From Allobosea robiniae (lineage in GTDB: Bacteria > Pseudomonadota > Alphaproteobacteria > Rhizobiales > Beijerinckiaceae), in contig NZ_FNBZ01000002.1 of assembly GCF_900102525.1 (NCBI RefSeq), forward strand, positions 558,001-622,000: a DNA stretch of 64,000 bases. Reading direction: 5' to 3'. A program made the position numbers and the translations under genes. Of the stretch, positions 20,091 to 29,701 are shown piece by piece; the stretch's first letter is position 1; each line of letters starts with the position of its first letter. The notes beneath the pieces were generated by a model. That model worked only from the letters and a program-made list of their open reading frames with translations. It did no database searches and was not told the DNA's origin.

Positions 20091-21506
20091 TCATGCGTCG
20101 AGCACCCAGGTGTCCTTGGTGCCGCCGCCCTGGCTGGAATTGACGACGAGCGAGCCTTCCTTGAGCGCGACGCGGGTCAGGCCGCCCGGCACGCAGGAGA
20201 TGCCGTTCGCACCGGAGAGCACATAGGGGCGCAGGTCGACATGGCGCGGCGCGACGCCGGAGGCGACGAAGGTCGGGCAGGTCGAGAGCGCCAGCGTCGG
20301 CTGGGCGATGAAGCCCTCGGGCTGGGCCTTGAGCTTGCGCCGGAAGGTCTCGATCTGGGCCTTGTTGGCGTGCGGGCCCACGAGCATGCCGTAGCCGCCC
20401 GAGCCGTTGACCTCCTTGACGACGAGCTTGTCGAGATTGTCGAGCACATAGGCATTGGCTTCGGGCTCGCGGCAGCGGAAGGTCGGGACGTTCTTCAGGA
20501 TCGGCTCCTCGCCGGTGAAGAACTTCACGATCTCCGGCATGTAGCTGTAGACCGCCTTGTCGTCGGCGACGCCGGTGCCGACCGCGTTCGCCAGCGTGAC
20601 ATTGCCGGCCTTGTAGGCGCCGATGATGCCGGGCACGCCCAGCACGGAATCGCTGCGGAAGGCGAGCGGGTCGATGAAGTCGTCATCGATGCGCCGGTAG
20701 ATCACGTCGACACGCTTCGGCCCCTGCGTCGTGCGCATGTAGACGACGTCGTCCTTGACCAGCAGGTCCGAGCCCTCGACCAGCTCGACGCCGAGCTTGT
20801 CGGCGAGGAAGGAGTGTTCGTAGAAGGCCGAATTGTACTGGCCGGGCGTGAGCAGGCAGATCGTCGGGTCCGACGAGGCGCTGCGCGGCGCGACCGAGCG
20901 CAGGGTCGCCAGCAGCTGGTCCGGATAGTTGTCGACCGGCGCGACGCGGTGGGTCGAGAACAGCTCCGGGAAGAGCCTGAGCATCACCTCGCGGTTCTCC
21001 ATCATGTAGGAGACGCCGGAAGGCGTGCGGGCGTTGTCCTCGAGGACGTAGAAAGTATCCGCGTCGACGCGCACCACGTCGATGCCGGCGATGTGGCAGT
21101 AGATGCCGTGCGGCACCTTGAAATCGACCATTTCGAGCTGATAGCAGGCGTTGCGATAGACCAGATCGGGCGGGATGATGCCGGCCTTCAGGCATTCCTT
21201 GGGGCCGTAGACATCGGCCAGGAACATGTTGAGGGCGGTGACGCGCTGGCGCAGGCCGGCCTCCAGCTTGGTCCATTCCGGCTTGGTCAGCACGCGCGGG
21301 ATGATGTCGAAGGGGATCAGGCGCTCGGTCGATTCCTCGTCGCCATAGACCGCGAAGGTGATGCCGATGCGGCGGAAGAACAGCTCGGCCTGGCTGCGCC
21401 TGAGCGCCAGCATCTCGGGCGGCGCTTCCTTCAGCCAGCGATCCAGGGCCTCGTAGGCGGGCCTCAGCTCGGCTCCCGAACCGCTCATTTCATCGAATGC
21501 GACCAT
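20091..21506 (-). CDS. Circularly permuted type 2 ATP-grasp protein of the Anbu operon
   Basis: A 471-residue permuted ATP-grasp enzyme. Characteristic segments include FFRRIGITFAVYGDEESTERLIPFDIIPR, CHIAGIDVVRVDADTFYVLEDNARTPSGVSYMMENR and VVKEVNGSGGYGMLVGP, the last resembling the ATP-binding loop. ATP-grasp ligases form amide or thioester bonds through an acyl-phosphate. The substrate of this subgroup is unknown. It is the first gene of the Anbu operon, so the promoter should lie at about 21507-21600. An internal ATG six codons in is an alternative start. Confidence 0.93.
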   Translation of the reverse strand: MVAFDEMSGSGAELRPAYEALDRWLKEAPPEMLALRRSQAELFFRRIGITFAVYGDEESTERLIPFDIIPRVLTKPEWTKLEAGLRQRVTALNMFLADVYGPKECLKAGIIPPDLVYRNACYQLEMVDFKVPHGIYCHIAGIDVVRVDADTFYVLEDNARTPSGVSYMMENREVMLRLFPELFSTHRVAPVDNYPDQLLATLRSVAPRSASSDPTICLLTPGQYNSAFYEHSFLADKLGVELVEGSDLLVKDDVVYMRTTQGPKRVDVIYRRIDDDFIDPLAFRSDSVLGVPGIIGAYKAGNVTLANAVGTGVADDKAVYSYMPEIVKFFTGEEPILKNVPTFRCREPEANAYVLDNLDKLVVKEVNGSGGYGMLVGPHANKAQIETFRRKLKAQPEGFIAQPTLALSTCPTFVASGVAPRHVDLRPYVLSGANGISCVPGGLTRVALKEGSLVVNSSQGGGTKDTWVLDA

Positions 21507-21713
21507 GCAGCCCTCTTCCCCGTTAAGGCCAGCCTATGCGCATTCGCGGCCGTTCGGGAAGAGGGAGAATAGCCACGTAATTCATCTGATCTGCCTTTTT
21601 CATGGGCAGTATTGATCAGGTACAGTTTGCTTTAGTTGATCTTGGCAAAGCTGATCCAGCCCGCATGAAGCGGCTGTACCTTCGTCGCGCCGCGCTAGGC
21701 GGCCATGCCTGCG

Positions 21714-22082
21714 TTATTCTTGGACCGAATTCGGGCGGCCGTCCAGCCAGAGGCGCAGGGCAACCGCATTGTTCCGGTTCTCGTCCTTCGCCGCATAGAG
21801 CAGGACGACCGGGCCCTGCTTCCGTTCGGCTGCCAGGGTCGCGAGAGCGGCCTGGGCCGGCGGGCTGCCGAGCTCGGTCGCATAGGCGATACAGAACTCG
21901 TCCCAGTGGTCGGGATGGCCGTGGAATTCGTGGCGCAGCGCGTCGCTGGGCGCGAGATCCTTGAGCCAGAGATCGATCCGGTCCTTCGAGACGCCGCGTG
22001 GCCAGAGTCGGTCGACCAGGATACGCCGGCCGTCGCCGGGTGCCGGGGGATCGTAGACGCGCTTGACTGTCAGTTTCGTCAT
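21714..22082 (-). CDS. DUF488 (YeaO-like) family protein
   Basis: A 122-residue protein of the DUF488 family, with VKRVYDPPAPGDGRRILVDRLWPRGVSKD at the start and SDALRHEFHGHPDHWDEF in the middle. The biochemical role is not known. Its ATG shares bases with the TGA of radC (TGATG arrangement), so it is probably translated by coupling from the map-radC transcript. Confidence 0.9.
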   Translation of the reverse strand: MTKLTVKRVYDPPAPGDGRRILVDRLWPRGVSKDRIDLWLKDLAPSDALRHEFHGHPDHWDEFCIAYATELGSPPAQAALATLAAERKQGPVVLLYAAKDENRNNAVALRLWLDGRPNSVQE

Positions 22083-22831
22083 CAGATCAGCCCGAGACTG
22101 CGGAAGCTGGCATGGCCATCACGGCCGACGATGATGTGGTCGTGGATGGCGACGCCCAGGGGCTTGGCGATATCGACCAGCTCGCGCGTCATCCGCATGT
22201 CGGCGCCGGATGGAGTGGGATCGCCTGACGGATGGTTGTGCACCAGGATGATCGCGGAGGCCGACAGCTCCAGCGCGCGGCGCATCACCTCGCGCGGATA
22301 GACCGGCGTATGGTCGACCGTGCCGGTCTGCTGGACTTCGTCGGCGATCAGGGTGTTCTTCTTGTCGAGGAAGAGGATGCGGAACTGCTCGCGCTCGGCG
22401 AAGGCCATCGCCATCCGGCAATAGTCCAGCACCGAGGACCAGGAGGAAAGCACCGGCCGCTTGCCGACGGCGCCCTTGGCCATGCGCTTCAGGGCGGCTT
22501 CGACGATCTTGAGGTCGAGCGCGACGCCTTCGCCGACGCCCTTAACCTCGGTGAGGCGCGCGGCCGGGGCGCCGAGGACCTCCGCGAAGGAGCCGAAGCG
22601 CTGGATCAGCTCCTTGGCGAGCGGCTTGACATCACGCTGCGGGATCGAGCGGAAGAGCAGCAGCTCCAGCAATTCGTAATCCGGCAGGGTTTCCGCGCCG
22701 GCTTCCTCGAAACGCGTGCGCAGGCGTTCGCGATGGCCGCGATAGTGCGGCGTGCCGGCGTCGGAAGGGCTGGCCGGAGAGGGCGCCTTGCGCGGTCCCT
22801 TACCTGTACCCTTGCCGATGCCGACGCTCAT
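22082..22831 (-). CDS. radC: RadC family JAMM-domain protein
   Basis: A 249-residue RadC protein. A helix-hairpin-helix region in the middle ([17 protein letters not shown]) is followed by the JAMM/MPN+ domain with its metal motif [14 protein letters not shown] (HxHx7SxxD). Despite the name, RadC has no proven repair activity. JAMM domains are zinc-dependent isopeptidase folds. The first 25 residues are basic and proline-rich. It overlaps map by 4 bases (ATGA) and the DUF488 gene by 1 base, forming a three-gene coupled unit. Confidence 0.93.
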   Translation of the reverse strand: MSVGIGKGTGKGPRKAPSPASPSDAGTPHYRGHRERLRTRFEEAGAETLPDYELLELLLFRSIPQRDVKPLAKELIQRFGSFAEVLGAPAARLTEVKGVGEGVALDLKIVEAALKRMAKGAVGKRPVLSSWSSVLDYCRMAMAFAEREQFRILFLDKKNTLIADEVQQTGTVDHTPVYPREVMRRALELSASAIILVHNHPSGDPTPSGADMRMTRELVDIAKPLGVAIHDHIIVGRDGHASFRSLGLI

Positions 22832-23652
22832 TTTGCAGCGAGCGGGTTGTCGAGGCCGCCGGGCGAGAGCGTGAAGATCTCGCAGCCCTGCTCGGTGACG
22901 CCGATCTGATGCTCGAACTGGGCCGAGAGCGAACGGTCGCGGGTCACGGCGGTCCAGCCGTCGGAGAGCACCTTCACCCCCGGCTTGCCGAGATTGATCA
23001 TGGGCTCGATGGTGAAGACCATGCCGGGCTTGAGCAGCACGCCCTCGCCGGGACTGCCATAGTGCAGGATGTTCGGCGCGTCGTGGAAGAGCTGGCCGAT
23101 GCCGTGGCCGCAGAAATCGCGCACCACCGAGCAGCGCTCGCCTTCCGCATAACGCTGGATGGCGAAGCCAATATCGCCGGTGGTGGCGCCGGCGCGCACG
23201 GCCTTGATGCCGCGCTGCAGGCTCTCATAGGTGATCTCGACCAGGCGCTCGGCCTTCCGCGAGATCTCGCCGACGCCGTACATGCGGCTCGAATCGCCGT
23301 GCCAGCCGTCGACGATCAGCGTGTAGTCGATATTGAGGATATCGCCTTCGCGCAGCGGCTTGTCGTCGGGAATGCCGTGGCAGACGACGTGGTTGATCGA
23401 GGTGCAGATCGACTTGGTGTAGCCGCGATAGAACAGCGTCGCCGGGTAGGCGCCGTTGTCCATGGCGAACTGGAAGGCGAGCTCGTCGAGGCGCTGCGTG
23501 GTGACGCCGGGCTTGACGTGAGCGCCGAGCATGTCGAGCCCCGCGGCGGTCAGCCGGCCGGCCTTGTGCATGGCCGCGAAGGCCTCGGGGCCATGTATCT
23601 TGATGGCGGGCTCGCGCGAACGCGAGCGGCCGATGGTGTCTTCGAAGGTCAT
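22828..23652 (-). CDS. map: Methionine aminopeptidase type I
   Basis: A 274-residue enzyme that removes the initiator methionine from new proteins. The metal-binding set is visible: the substrate histidine in VVCHGIP, two aspartates in [16 protein letters not shown], the histidine in [10 protein letters not shown], and glutamates in FTIEPMIN and FEHQIGVTE. The length is usual for type I. It heads a coupled map-radC-DUF488 unit and is divergent from the FkbM methyltransferase gene. Confidence 0.96.
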   Translation of the reverse strand: MTFEDTIGRSRSREPAIKIHGPEAFAAMHKAGRLTAAGLDMLGAHVKPGVTTQRLDELAFQFAMDNGAYPATLFYRGYTKSICTSINHVVCHGIPDDKPLREGDILNIDYTLIVDGWHGDSSRMYGVGEISRKAERLVEITYESLQRGIKAVRAGATTGDIGFAIQRYAEGERCSVVRDFCGHGIGQLFHDAPNILHYGSPGEGVLLKPGMVFTIEPMINLGKPGVKVLSDGWTAVTRDRSLSAQFEHQIGVTEQGCEIFTLSPGGLDNPLAAK

Positions 23653-23770
23653 TGCGCGCGGAAAACTCCTTGCCCCATATCTATTGCGTTTAATGGCGCA
23701 CGCAAGCCGGTCGAGCGCGAGAGGCGGGTGACTGGCGCGCGGGCGCGGCGAGGTGTATCAGGCGGGCGCA

Positions 23771-24622
23771 ATGGCCATCATCGAACAGAACCCGGCGGAA
23801 GAGCGGCCTTTCGGCACCTTCGCGCCGAAAGCCTATCTCGCCCGCATCATCGCCCGGACGCGGGCAGCCTCCGACAGCTTCCTCGGGCGTAAGGTGGCCT
23901 ATGCGCTGCGGCGCCTCGGCCTGCGCTCGCTCGACGGCGCGCCTGTCGACATCGAGTCGCTGGGGGCGAAGATGCGTCTCTATCCGGACGGGAATGTCTG
24001 CGAGAAGCGGGTGCTGTTCACGCCGCAATATTTCGATGCGATCGAGCGGGAGCTGCTGGTCTCGCGGCTGCGCGACGGCTTCACCTTCATCGATATCGGC
24101 GCGAATATCGGCGCCTATTCGCTCTTCGTCGCGGCGCGGGCCGGGCGGGGCGCGCGCATCCTGGCGGTCGAGCCGCAGCCCGAGATCTTCGCCCGCCTTG
24201 CCTTCAACATCGCGCAGAACCCGTTCGGGACCGTCAAGGCGGTGGCCTGTGCACTCGCCGACAAGCCGGGCGAACTGACCCTGTTCATCGATCCGACCAA
24301 TCGCGGGGAATCGAGCGTCCGCATCCTCAATTCGAGTGCCGGGACTTCGGTCAAGGTGCCGGCGATGACGCTGCTCTCGCTGGTCGAGGGCGAGGGCTAT
24401 GAGCGCATCGACGCGGTCAAGCTCGATGTCGAAGGCGCCGAAGACCTGATTCTCGAACCTTTCCTGCGCGACGCGCCGCAAGCGCTCTGGCCGGGCTTCA
24501 TCATCATCGAGGATTCGCGCCAGCGCTGGCAGACCGATCTTGCCGGCCTGCTCGGGCGCAGCGGCTATAGGCTCGTCGCCCAGACACGGCTCAACCTGGT
24601 GTTCGAGCGCAAGCCGGCCTGA
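23771..24622 (+). CDS. FkbM family SAM-dependent methyltransferase
   Basis: About 283 residues. The SAM-binding motif FIDIGANIGAYSLFVAARAG is followed by ILAVEPQPEIFARLAFNIAQNP, VKLDVEGAEDLIL and a closing FIIIEDSRQRW, the normal FkbM layout. FkbM enzymes methylate hydroxyl groups on sugars, lipids or secondary metabolites, and the acceptor cannot be predicted. The start is not certain. A GTG six codons upstream is also possible, and neither has a strong ribosome site. Confidence 0.9.
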   Translation: MAIIEQNPAEERPFGTFAPKAYLARIIARTRAASDSFLGRKVAYALRRLGLRSLDGAPVDIESLGAKMRLYPDGNVCEKRVLFTPQYFDAIERELLVSRLRDGFTFIDIGANIGAYSLFVAARAGRGARILAVEPQPEIFARLAFNIAQNPFGTVKAVACALADKPGELTLFIDPTNRGESSVRILNSSAGTSVKVPAMTLLSLVEGEGYERIDAVKLDVEGAEDLILEPFLRDAPQALWPGFIIIEDSRQRWQTDLAGLLGRSGYRLVAQTRLNLVFERKPA

Positions 24623-24719
24623 GCGCGCGGCTAAAGCATGACGGGCGCGCCCGCGGCGGAGCTTGAGCACTTCGCGGGGAAAGCCTAGCTCTTGTGCGCA
24701 AGCCAGGAGCGCCGACGCC

Positions 24720-25478
24720 ATGTCCGTGAATGAATCCAGTTCCGCCATCATCGTCACGGCCGCGATCCTGGTGATCGGCGACGAGATTCTGTCCGGACGG
24801 ACGAAGGACAAGAATATCGGCTACATTGCCGAGTATCTCACCAATATCGGCGTCGACCTGCGCGAAGTCCGCGTCGTGCCCGATGTGTCCGAAGAGATCG
24901 TCGCGGCGGTCAATGCGCTACGCGGCCGCTACACTTACGTCTTCACCACCGGCGGGATCGGGCCGACCCATGACGATATCACGGCGGATGCGGTCGCGGC
25001 CGCCTTCGGCGTCGCGATCGACCATGACCCTCGCGCCGTTGCGATGCTCTCCGAACGCTTCTCGCCGGAGGAGCTGAACGAAGCCCGCCTGCGGATGGCG
25101 CGTATCCCCGCCGGGGCCGAACTGGTTGCGAATGCGATCTCCAAGGCACCTGGCTTCAACATCGGCAACGTCTACGTCATGGCCGGCGTGCCCGCGATCA
25201 TGCAGGCGATGCTCGACGTCATCGGGTCGACCTTGCAGACGGGGGCGAAAATGCTGTCCGACACGGTCCGGGCCGGGCTGCGCGAGGGGGATATCGGCGG
25301 GCCGCTTGCCGAGGTCGCCAGGGCCCATCCGGAGGTTTCGATCGGCTCCTATCCGTTCTGGTCTGAAACCGGACCGGACACGAATATCGTCGTGAGATCG
25401 CGCGACGCAGAGAAACTGCTTGCAGCAATGGCTGCGGTGAAAACGATGGTCGCCGGCGAAAAGCAGAGATCACTCTGA
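24720..25478 (+). CDS. CinA-like competence/damage-inducible domain protein (molybdopterin-binding fold)
   Basis: A 252-residue protein equal to the N-terminal CinA domain. Key segments are ILVIGDEILSGRTKDKNIG, FTTGGIGPTHDDITADAVA and VYVMAGVPAIMQAML. Full CinA proteins (about 400 residues) add a C-terminal NMN amidohydrolase, which is missing here. This domain is linked to NMN or ADP-ribose hydrolysis in some homologues. AGGAG lies upstream of the ATG. An unusually AT-rich gap follows its stop. Confidence 0.9.
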   Translation: MSVNESSSAIIVTAAILVIGDEILSGRTKDKNIGYIAEYLTNIGVDLREVRVVPDVSEEIVAAVNALRGRYTYVFTTGGIGPTHDDITADAVAAAFGVAIDHDPRAVAMLSERFSPEELNEARLRMARIPAGAELVANAISKAPGFNIGNVYVMAGVPAIMQAMLDVIGSTLQTGAKMLSDTVRAGLREGDIGGPLAEVARAHPEVSIGSYPFWSETGPDTNIVVRSRDAEKLLAAMAAVKTMVAGEKQRSL

Positions 25479-25804
25479 ATAAAGTTTATTCCACAACTTT
25501 TGCGTTTTTTATACAACTTTATGGAGCGTTTGTGTTTTTATAAATCGCAACCTAATCTTCCCATGACTCTATTATATCTGCTATAGGTATGAAGCGCTTT
25601 TCGTAGATGAATTTTCTACTTCAAGTTGAGATATATTCTAATCATCAATCATTCATAAACTAGTTTGAGTGATGCTTGGTAGGTGGCCGGAAAGAATTCG
25701 GCCCCCTGCCGCGCCCGGGCGCCGTAGGTATCCGATCGGGGCTTTCACGGCGACGCTGGCCACAAGGACGCCTGATCCGCGGGCCGCGCCGAAGGGGGAT
25801 ATGG
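25479..25804. other. AT-rich intergenic control region upstream of the double-PAS chemoreceptor
   Basis: From 25479 to about 25675 the sequence is roughly two-thirds A+T by eye, against a GC-rich background. It contains two ACAACTTT direct repeats (25494-25501 and 25514-25521) starting exactly 20 bases apart, a GTAGA/TCTAC inverted pair near 25605-25621, and T-runs. No gene is evident. Most likely it holds the promoter and operators of the chemoreceptor gene. A transferred fragment is less likely because no ORF remains. Confidence 0.6.
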
Positions 25805-27604
25805 ATGCCGCTCTTTTCCGGCCTTTTCGCGAACCGGCATGCTGCGGGACAGCTGGACGCCATCAACCGCTCGCAGGCGCGGATCGAGTTCGATCTCGAC
25901 GGCAAGATCCTGGATGCCAACGACAACTTCCTGTCGGCGGTCGGTTACACGCTGGCGGAGGTGAAGGGGCAGCATCACAGTATCTTCGTGACGCCCGAGG
26001 AGAAGGGCAGCCCGGCTTACAAGCAGTTCTGGGCCGATCTCGGCCGCGGCGAGTTCTCACGCGGGCAGTACTTGCGGCTCGGCAAGGGCGGCAAGGAGAT
26101 CTGGATCCAGGCGAGCTACACCCCGATCCTGGGGGCGGGCGGCAAGCCGGTCGGTGTGATCAAATACGCCTTCGACGTGACCGAGCAGAAGAACCGCCTC
26201 GCCGATCTCGAAGGGCAGCGCGCCGCCATCGACAAGGCGCAAGCCGTGATCGAATTCGATCTCGCCGGCAAGATTTTGACGGCAAACGAGAATTTCCTCA
26301 GCGTCCTCGGCTATTCGCTGGCCGAGATCGTCGGCCAGCATCACCGCCTGTTCGTTGACCCGGCCGAGCGCGAGACGCCGGCCTATCGCGCCTTCTGGGA
26401 GCGTCTCGGCAAGGGCGAATACGATGCCGGCCAGTACCGGCGCATCGGCAAGGGCGGCAAGGAGATCTGGATCCAGGCGAGCTACAACCCCATCCTGGAT
26501 GCGCAGGGGCGTCCCTATAAGGTCGTCAAATTCGCCTCCGACATCACCGCGACCTTCAAGGGCAAGCAGCTCGAAGCGGCGGTGAAGGAGACGAGCGCGG
26601 TGATCGACCGGGCCAAGGGCAAGGACCTGACCGGGCGCGTGCCGCTCGACGGCAAGACCGGGGAGGTCGCCACCCTCTGCGCCGGCGTCAACGACCTGCT
26701 CGATACGCTGGCTGAGGTGGTCGGCACGGTCAGCGACATCTCGGCACGGATCGACAGCGCTTCGCTCAAGATCACCTCCGACAGCCAGCAACTGGCGGAG
26801 CGGACCGAGGCCAACGCATCGAGTCTGCAGGAAACCGCGGCGACGACGGAGGAGCTTGCCGCGTCGGTGAAGCACAGTGCCGGCAATTCGCGGATGGCGG
26901 TCCAGCTCGGCAACGAGGCGAGCGCGGTCGCGGCGCGCGGCGGCGCCATCGTCACCGAGGCAGTCGCAGCGATGGGGCGGATCGAGCAGGCTTCGTCCGG
27001 CATTTCCGAGATCATCTCGATGATCGACGAGATCGCCTTCCAGACCAACCTGCTGGCGCTGAACGCCGCGGTCGAGGCGGCGCGGGCCGGCGATGCCGGG
27101 CGCGGTTTCGCCGTGGTCGCAACCGAGGTGCGGGCGCTCGCTGCCCGCTGCAGCGAATCCGCCAATGGTGTCAAGGCGTTGATCGCGAACTCTACGCAGC
27201 AGATTCAAGCTGGTGTCGGCCTGGTCAAGGATGCCGGAACGACGCTGGGCGAGATCGTCGGCGCGGCTTCCAAGGTGGCTTCCACGGTCAGCGAGATCTC
27301 GCAGGCGACGACCGAGCAGGCCAACGGCATCGACGAGATGGCCCGCACCGTCGCGCATATGGACGAGATCACGCAGCAGAACTCGCTCCTTGCCGAGCAG
27401 AGCGCCAAGGTCGCCCGCGATCTCCAGCAGGAAACCGCGGCGCTGAGTACGATGGTCTCGGCCTTCCAGCTCGGCGGCGACCGGCACAGGGCTGCGCCGC
27501 AGCTCGTTCATTCGGCCCCACCGGCACCGCGCGTGGTGCCGGCAGCTCCACGCGGCCGGCGCGTCGCATCCGGCGGCGGGGCGGATGGCTGGGCCGAATT
27601 CTGA
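25805..27604 (+). CDS. Soluble methyl-accepting chemotaxis protein with two PAS domains
   Basis: A 599-residue cytoplasmic chemoreceptor with no membrane segment. Two tandem, closely similar PAS domains lie at about 20-125 and 140-248, each ending with [18 protein letters not shown]-like linker follows, then the MCP signalling domain with the tip [20 protein letters not shown]. The extreme C-terminus is GWAEF, matching the xWxxF pentapeptide that tethers CheR/CheB, so adaptation enzymes can dock here. GGGGG lies 6 bases before the chosen ATG. The upstream extension is arginine-rich and not family-like. Redox or energy sensing is plausible but the cofactor is unknown. Confidence 0.93.
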   Translation: MPLFSGLFANRHAAGQLDAINRSQARIEFDLDGKILDANDNFLSAVGYTLAEVKGQHHSIFVTPEEKGSPAYKQFWADLGRGEFSRGQYLRLGKGGKEIWIQASYTPILGAGGKPVGVIKYAFDVTEQKNRLADLEGQRAAIDKAQAVIEFDLAGKILTANENFLSVLGYSLAEIVGQHHRLFVDPAERETPAYRAFWERLGKGEYDAGQYRRIGKGGKEIWIQASYNPILDAQGRPYKVVKFASDITATFKGKQLEAAVKETSAVIDRAKGKDLTGRVPLDGKTGEVATLCAGVNDLLDTLAEVVGTVSDISARIDSASLKITSDSQQLAERTEANASSLQETAATTEELAASVKHSAGNSRMAVQLGNEASAVAARGGAIVTEAVAAMGRIEQASSGISEIISMIDEIAFQTNLLALNAAVEAARAGDAGRGFAVVATEVRALAARCSESANGVKALIANSTQQIQAGVGLVKDAGTTLGEIVGAASKVASTVSEISQATTEQANGIDEMARTVAHMDEITQQNSLLAEQSAKVARDLQQETAALSTMVSAFQLGGDRHRAAPQLVHSAPPAPRVVPAAPRGRRVASGGGADGWAEF

Positions 27605-27725
27605 CAAGGCCGAATGACGTTCGGTTGGGGATGTTCGGCGCGTGCCTCTTGTCAGGCGCGCGCCGATAGGCTTTTCGGTCGGAAACCCGCGCCTTTCGCG
27701 TCGGGCCAAGTCCGGAGCGCTGTCC

Positions 27726-28235
27726 ATGGCCGAACCGTCCTCGAACAAGGCTTTCCCGGTTTCCTGGGATCAGTTCCATCGCGATGCCCGCGCTCTCGCG
27801 TGGCGCCTTGCCGAGAAGGGCCCCTTCGAGGCGATGGTCTGCATCACCCGCGGCGGCCTGGTGCCGGCGGCGATCATCTGCCGCGAGCTCGGCCTGCGGG
27901 TGATCGAGACCGTCTGCGTCGCGAGCTATCACGACTACAAGAACCAGTCCGAGCTCAAGGTGCTCAAGGACATCGCCCCGAACATCAAGGCGATCGGCGA
28001 CGGCACGGGCAAGGGCGTGCTGGTGGTCGACGACCTCACTGATACCGGCAAGACCGCCCGCGTGGTGCGCGAGATGCTGCCGAATGCGCATTTCGCCACA
28101 GTCTATGCCAAGCCGGCCGGCGTGCCGACGGTCGACACCTTCGTCACCGAGGTCAGCCAGGACACCTGGATCTATTTCCCCTGGGACATGGCTCTGACCT
28201 ATGTCGAGCCGATCGCCAAAGGGCACAAGGGCTGA
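27726..28235 (+). CDS. gpt: Xanthine phosphoribosyltransferase
   Basis: A 169-residue type I phosphoribosyltransferase that salvages xanthine and guanine using PRPP. The PRPP loop [14 protein letters not shown] is clear, preceded by [18 protein letters not shown]. The ending [10 protein letters not shown] is typical of bacterial Gpt. GGAG lies 9 bases upstream of the ATG. An in-frame extension to 27642 has no support. It converges with the EamA gene. Confidence 0.94.
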   Translation: MAEPSSNKAFPVSWDQFHRDARALAWRLAEKGPFEAMVCITRGGLVPAAIICRELGLRVIETVCVASYHDYKNQSELKVLKDIAPNIKAIGDGTGKGVLVVDDLTDTGKTARVVREMLPNAHFATVYAKPAGVPTVDTFVTEVSQDTWIYFPWDMALTYVEPIAKGHKG

Positions 28236-28252
28236 AACGCCGCGTATTCGCC

Positions 28253-29146
28253 TCAGCCCGTCGAGGGCGAGCGGAACGCGATCAGCATGCCGGAGACGAC
28301 GATCGCCATGCCGACCAATTCGGTGGGCGAGGGCGTCTCGGCCAGAAGCAGGGCGCTGGCGGCTGCCGTCGCCACCGGCACCAGCGGCAGGAACAGCGTC
28401 GCCTTGGCCGCGCCCAGCGTCGCGACGGAGCGGGCATAGAGATAGAGCGCGACGACGCCGACCAGAACCCCCTGGTAGAGCGCCTGCAGCACGAGCTCGG
28501 AGAAGGGCACGCGTGCCATATGGATCGGCAGCGCCAGCGCCACGATCACCAGCAGCGGCACCGAGAGGATGCATGAGGCGGCGGTGATCTCCAGCGAGCT
28601 AGCGCCCCAGCGGCGGGCGAGCAGGCCGAAGATCGACCAGAGGAAGGCGATCAGCACGAAAAGCAGGTCGCCGATCCAGGCATCGGGCCGCGACGGCGCC
28701 ATCGCGAGCGCATCGCGCGAGAAGATGCCGATGCCCAGCACGATGATGCCGAGGCCGATGAGCCGCATCCGCCCGGCCCGCTCGCCGGTGACGAGGAAGA
28801 TCAGCAGCGCGGTGAAGACCGGGATCAGCCCGGGCGAGATGATCGACGAGTGCAGCGCCGGGGCGAAGGAGGCTCCGCCGACGAGGATCAGGCTGTAGAG
28901 CGGGCCGATCAGCAGCGCCATCACCCAGGCCCGCGGCCAGCCGAGCGAGCCGACCGGGAACGGCCGCATATGCCGGAGCGACCAGGGCAGCAGCACGGCG
29001 GCGGCCGAGACGAAGCGCAGGATCGTGACATCGGCCGGGGTCAGGTCGATCAGCATGGCATGCCGCGAGACGACGGACTGGACGCCCCAGATCAATGCGG
29101 TCAGCAGGCCGCAGAGAATGCCGAGCCATTGTGCGCGGGAGGTCAT
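28253..29146 (-). CDS. EamA/DMT-family transporter
   Basis: A 297-residue inner-membrane protein with about ten hydrophobic segments in two EamA repeats. The first begins GILCGLLTALIWGVQSVVSRHAM. The second covers LLARRWGASSLEITAASCIL to SALLLAETPSPTELVGMAIVVSG. DMT transporters export metabolites such as amino acids. The substrate is not predictable. It lies 18 bases from the gpt stop in convergent orientation. Confidence 0.93.
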   Translation of the reverse strand: MTSRAQWLGILCGLLTALIWGVQSVVSRHAMLIDLTPADVTILRFVSAAAVLLPWSLRHMRPFPVGSLGWPRAWVMALLIGPLYSLILVGGASFAPALHSSIISPGLIPVFTALLIFLVTGERAGRMRLIGLGIIVLGIGIFSRDALAMAPSRPDAWIGDLLFVLIAFLWSIFGLLARRWGASSLEITAASCILSVPLLVIVALALPIHMARVPFSELVLQALYQGVLVGVVALYLYARSVATLGAAKATLFLPLVPVATAAASALLLAETPSPTELVGMAIVVSGMLIAFRSPSTG

Positions 29147-29257
29147 GAATGGAAGGGCCTTGCGGAAACATGCGATGCGGCGGGTGCGTTGCTGCGGCTA
29201 TGCCTGTCGGCGCAGGTTGCAGCAATGCGCCGGGCGCAGCCCGCCCCGGCGTTGCGT

Positions 29258-29701
29258 CTATGCAGCAGCACCGGTTGCCGCAGGCCGCGCCATCCCGACC
29301 AGCGGCAGCAAGCGGGAATCCGCGATGGCGGCCAGGCGGTGTCCATAGCCGGCGAGATAGCCCTCATGACTGGCGAAGGCGATGAAGTTCTCCACGGAGG
29401 ACTGCCTTATCAGCATCGCGCGGTCCCAGCGCTCCGCTTCCGGGCCGATGAAGAAGGGCCCGCCTTCGCCGATGAAGAGCAACGAACCGCCGCTTGCTTC
29501 GAGATAGGGCAGGGTATGGCTGATGTAGCGGTGGAAGGCTTCTGCTCCGCTGATCGCTTCCGCCGGTGCCAGCTCGGGCGTGGCCGCATAGTCGGCGATA
29601 GCGCGAAAGCGCAGGAGATTGAGCATCACGACCTCGCCGACGATGTTGCGGCGGAAGAGATCGCGGCCGGCTTCCCAGCTCGGAGCGAGGTAGGCGGTCA
29701 C
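29258..29701 (-). CDS. DUF1330-like protein
   Basis: A 147-residue protein of the dimeric alpha/beta-barrel DUF1330 type. Typical segments are GEVVMLNLLRFRAIADYAATP, GAEAFHRYISHTLPYLEASGGSLLFIG and WDRAMLIRQSSVENFIAFASH. No enzyme activity is established for the family. The GTG start overlaps the TGA of the upstream DUF2239 gene (GTGA), so translation is probably coupled. The longer in-frame reading to 29992 lies inside DUF2239 and is rejected. Confidence 0.83.
   Translation of the reverse strand: MTAYLAPSWEAGRDLFRRNIVGEVVMLNLLRFRAIADYAATPELAPAEAISGAEAFHRYISHTLPYLEASGGSLLFIGEGGPFFIGPEAERWDRAMLIRQSSVENFIAFASHEGYLAGYGHRLAAIADSRLLPLVGMARPAATGAAA

Noticed and set aside
21602-21964. A 120-residue plus-strand frame beginning MGSIDQVQFALVDL
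   Set aside because: It is antisense to the DUF488 gene over most of its length. Only the first 37 codons lie in the gap, and no family is recognised.
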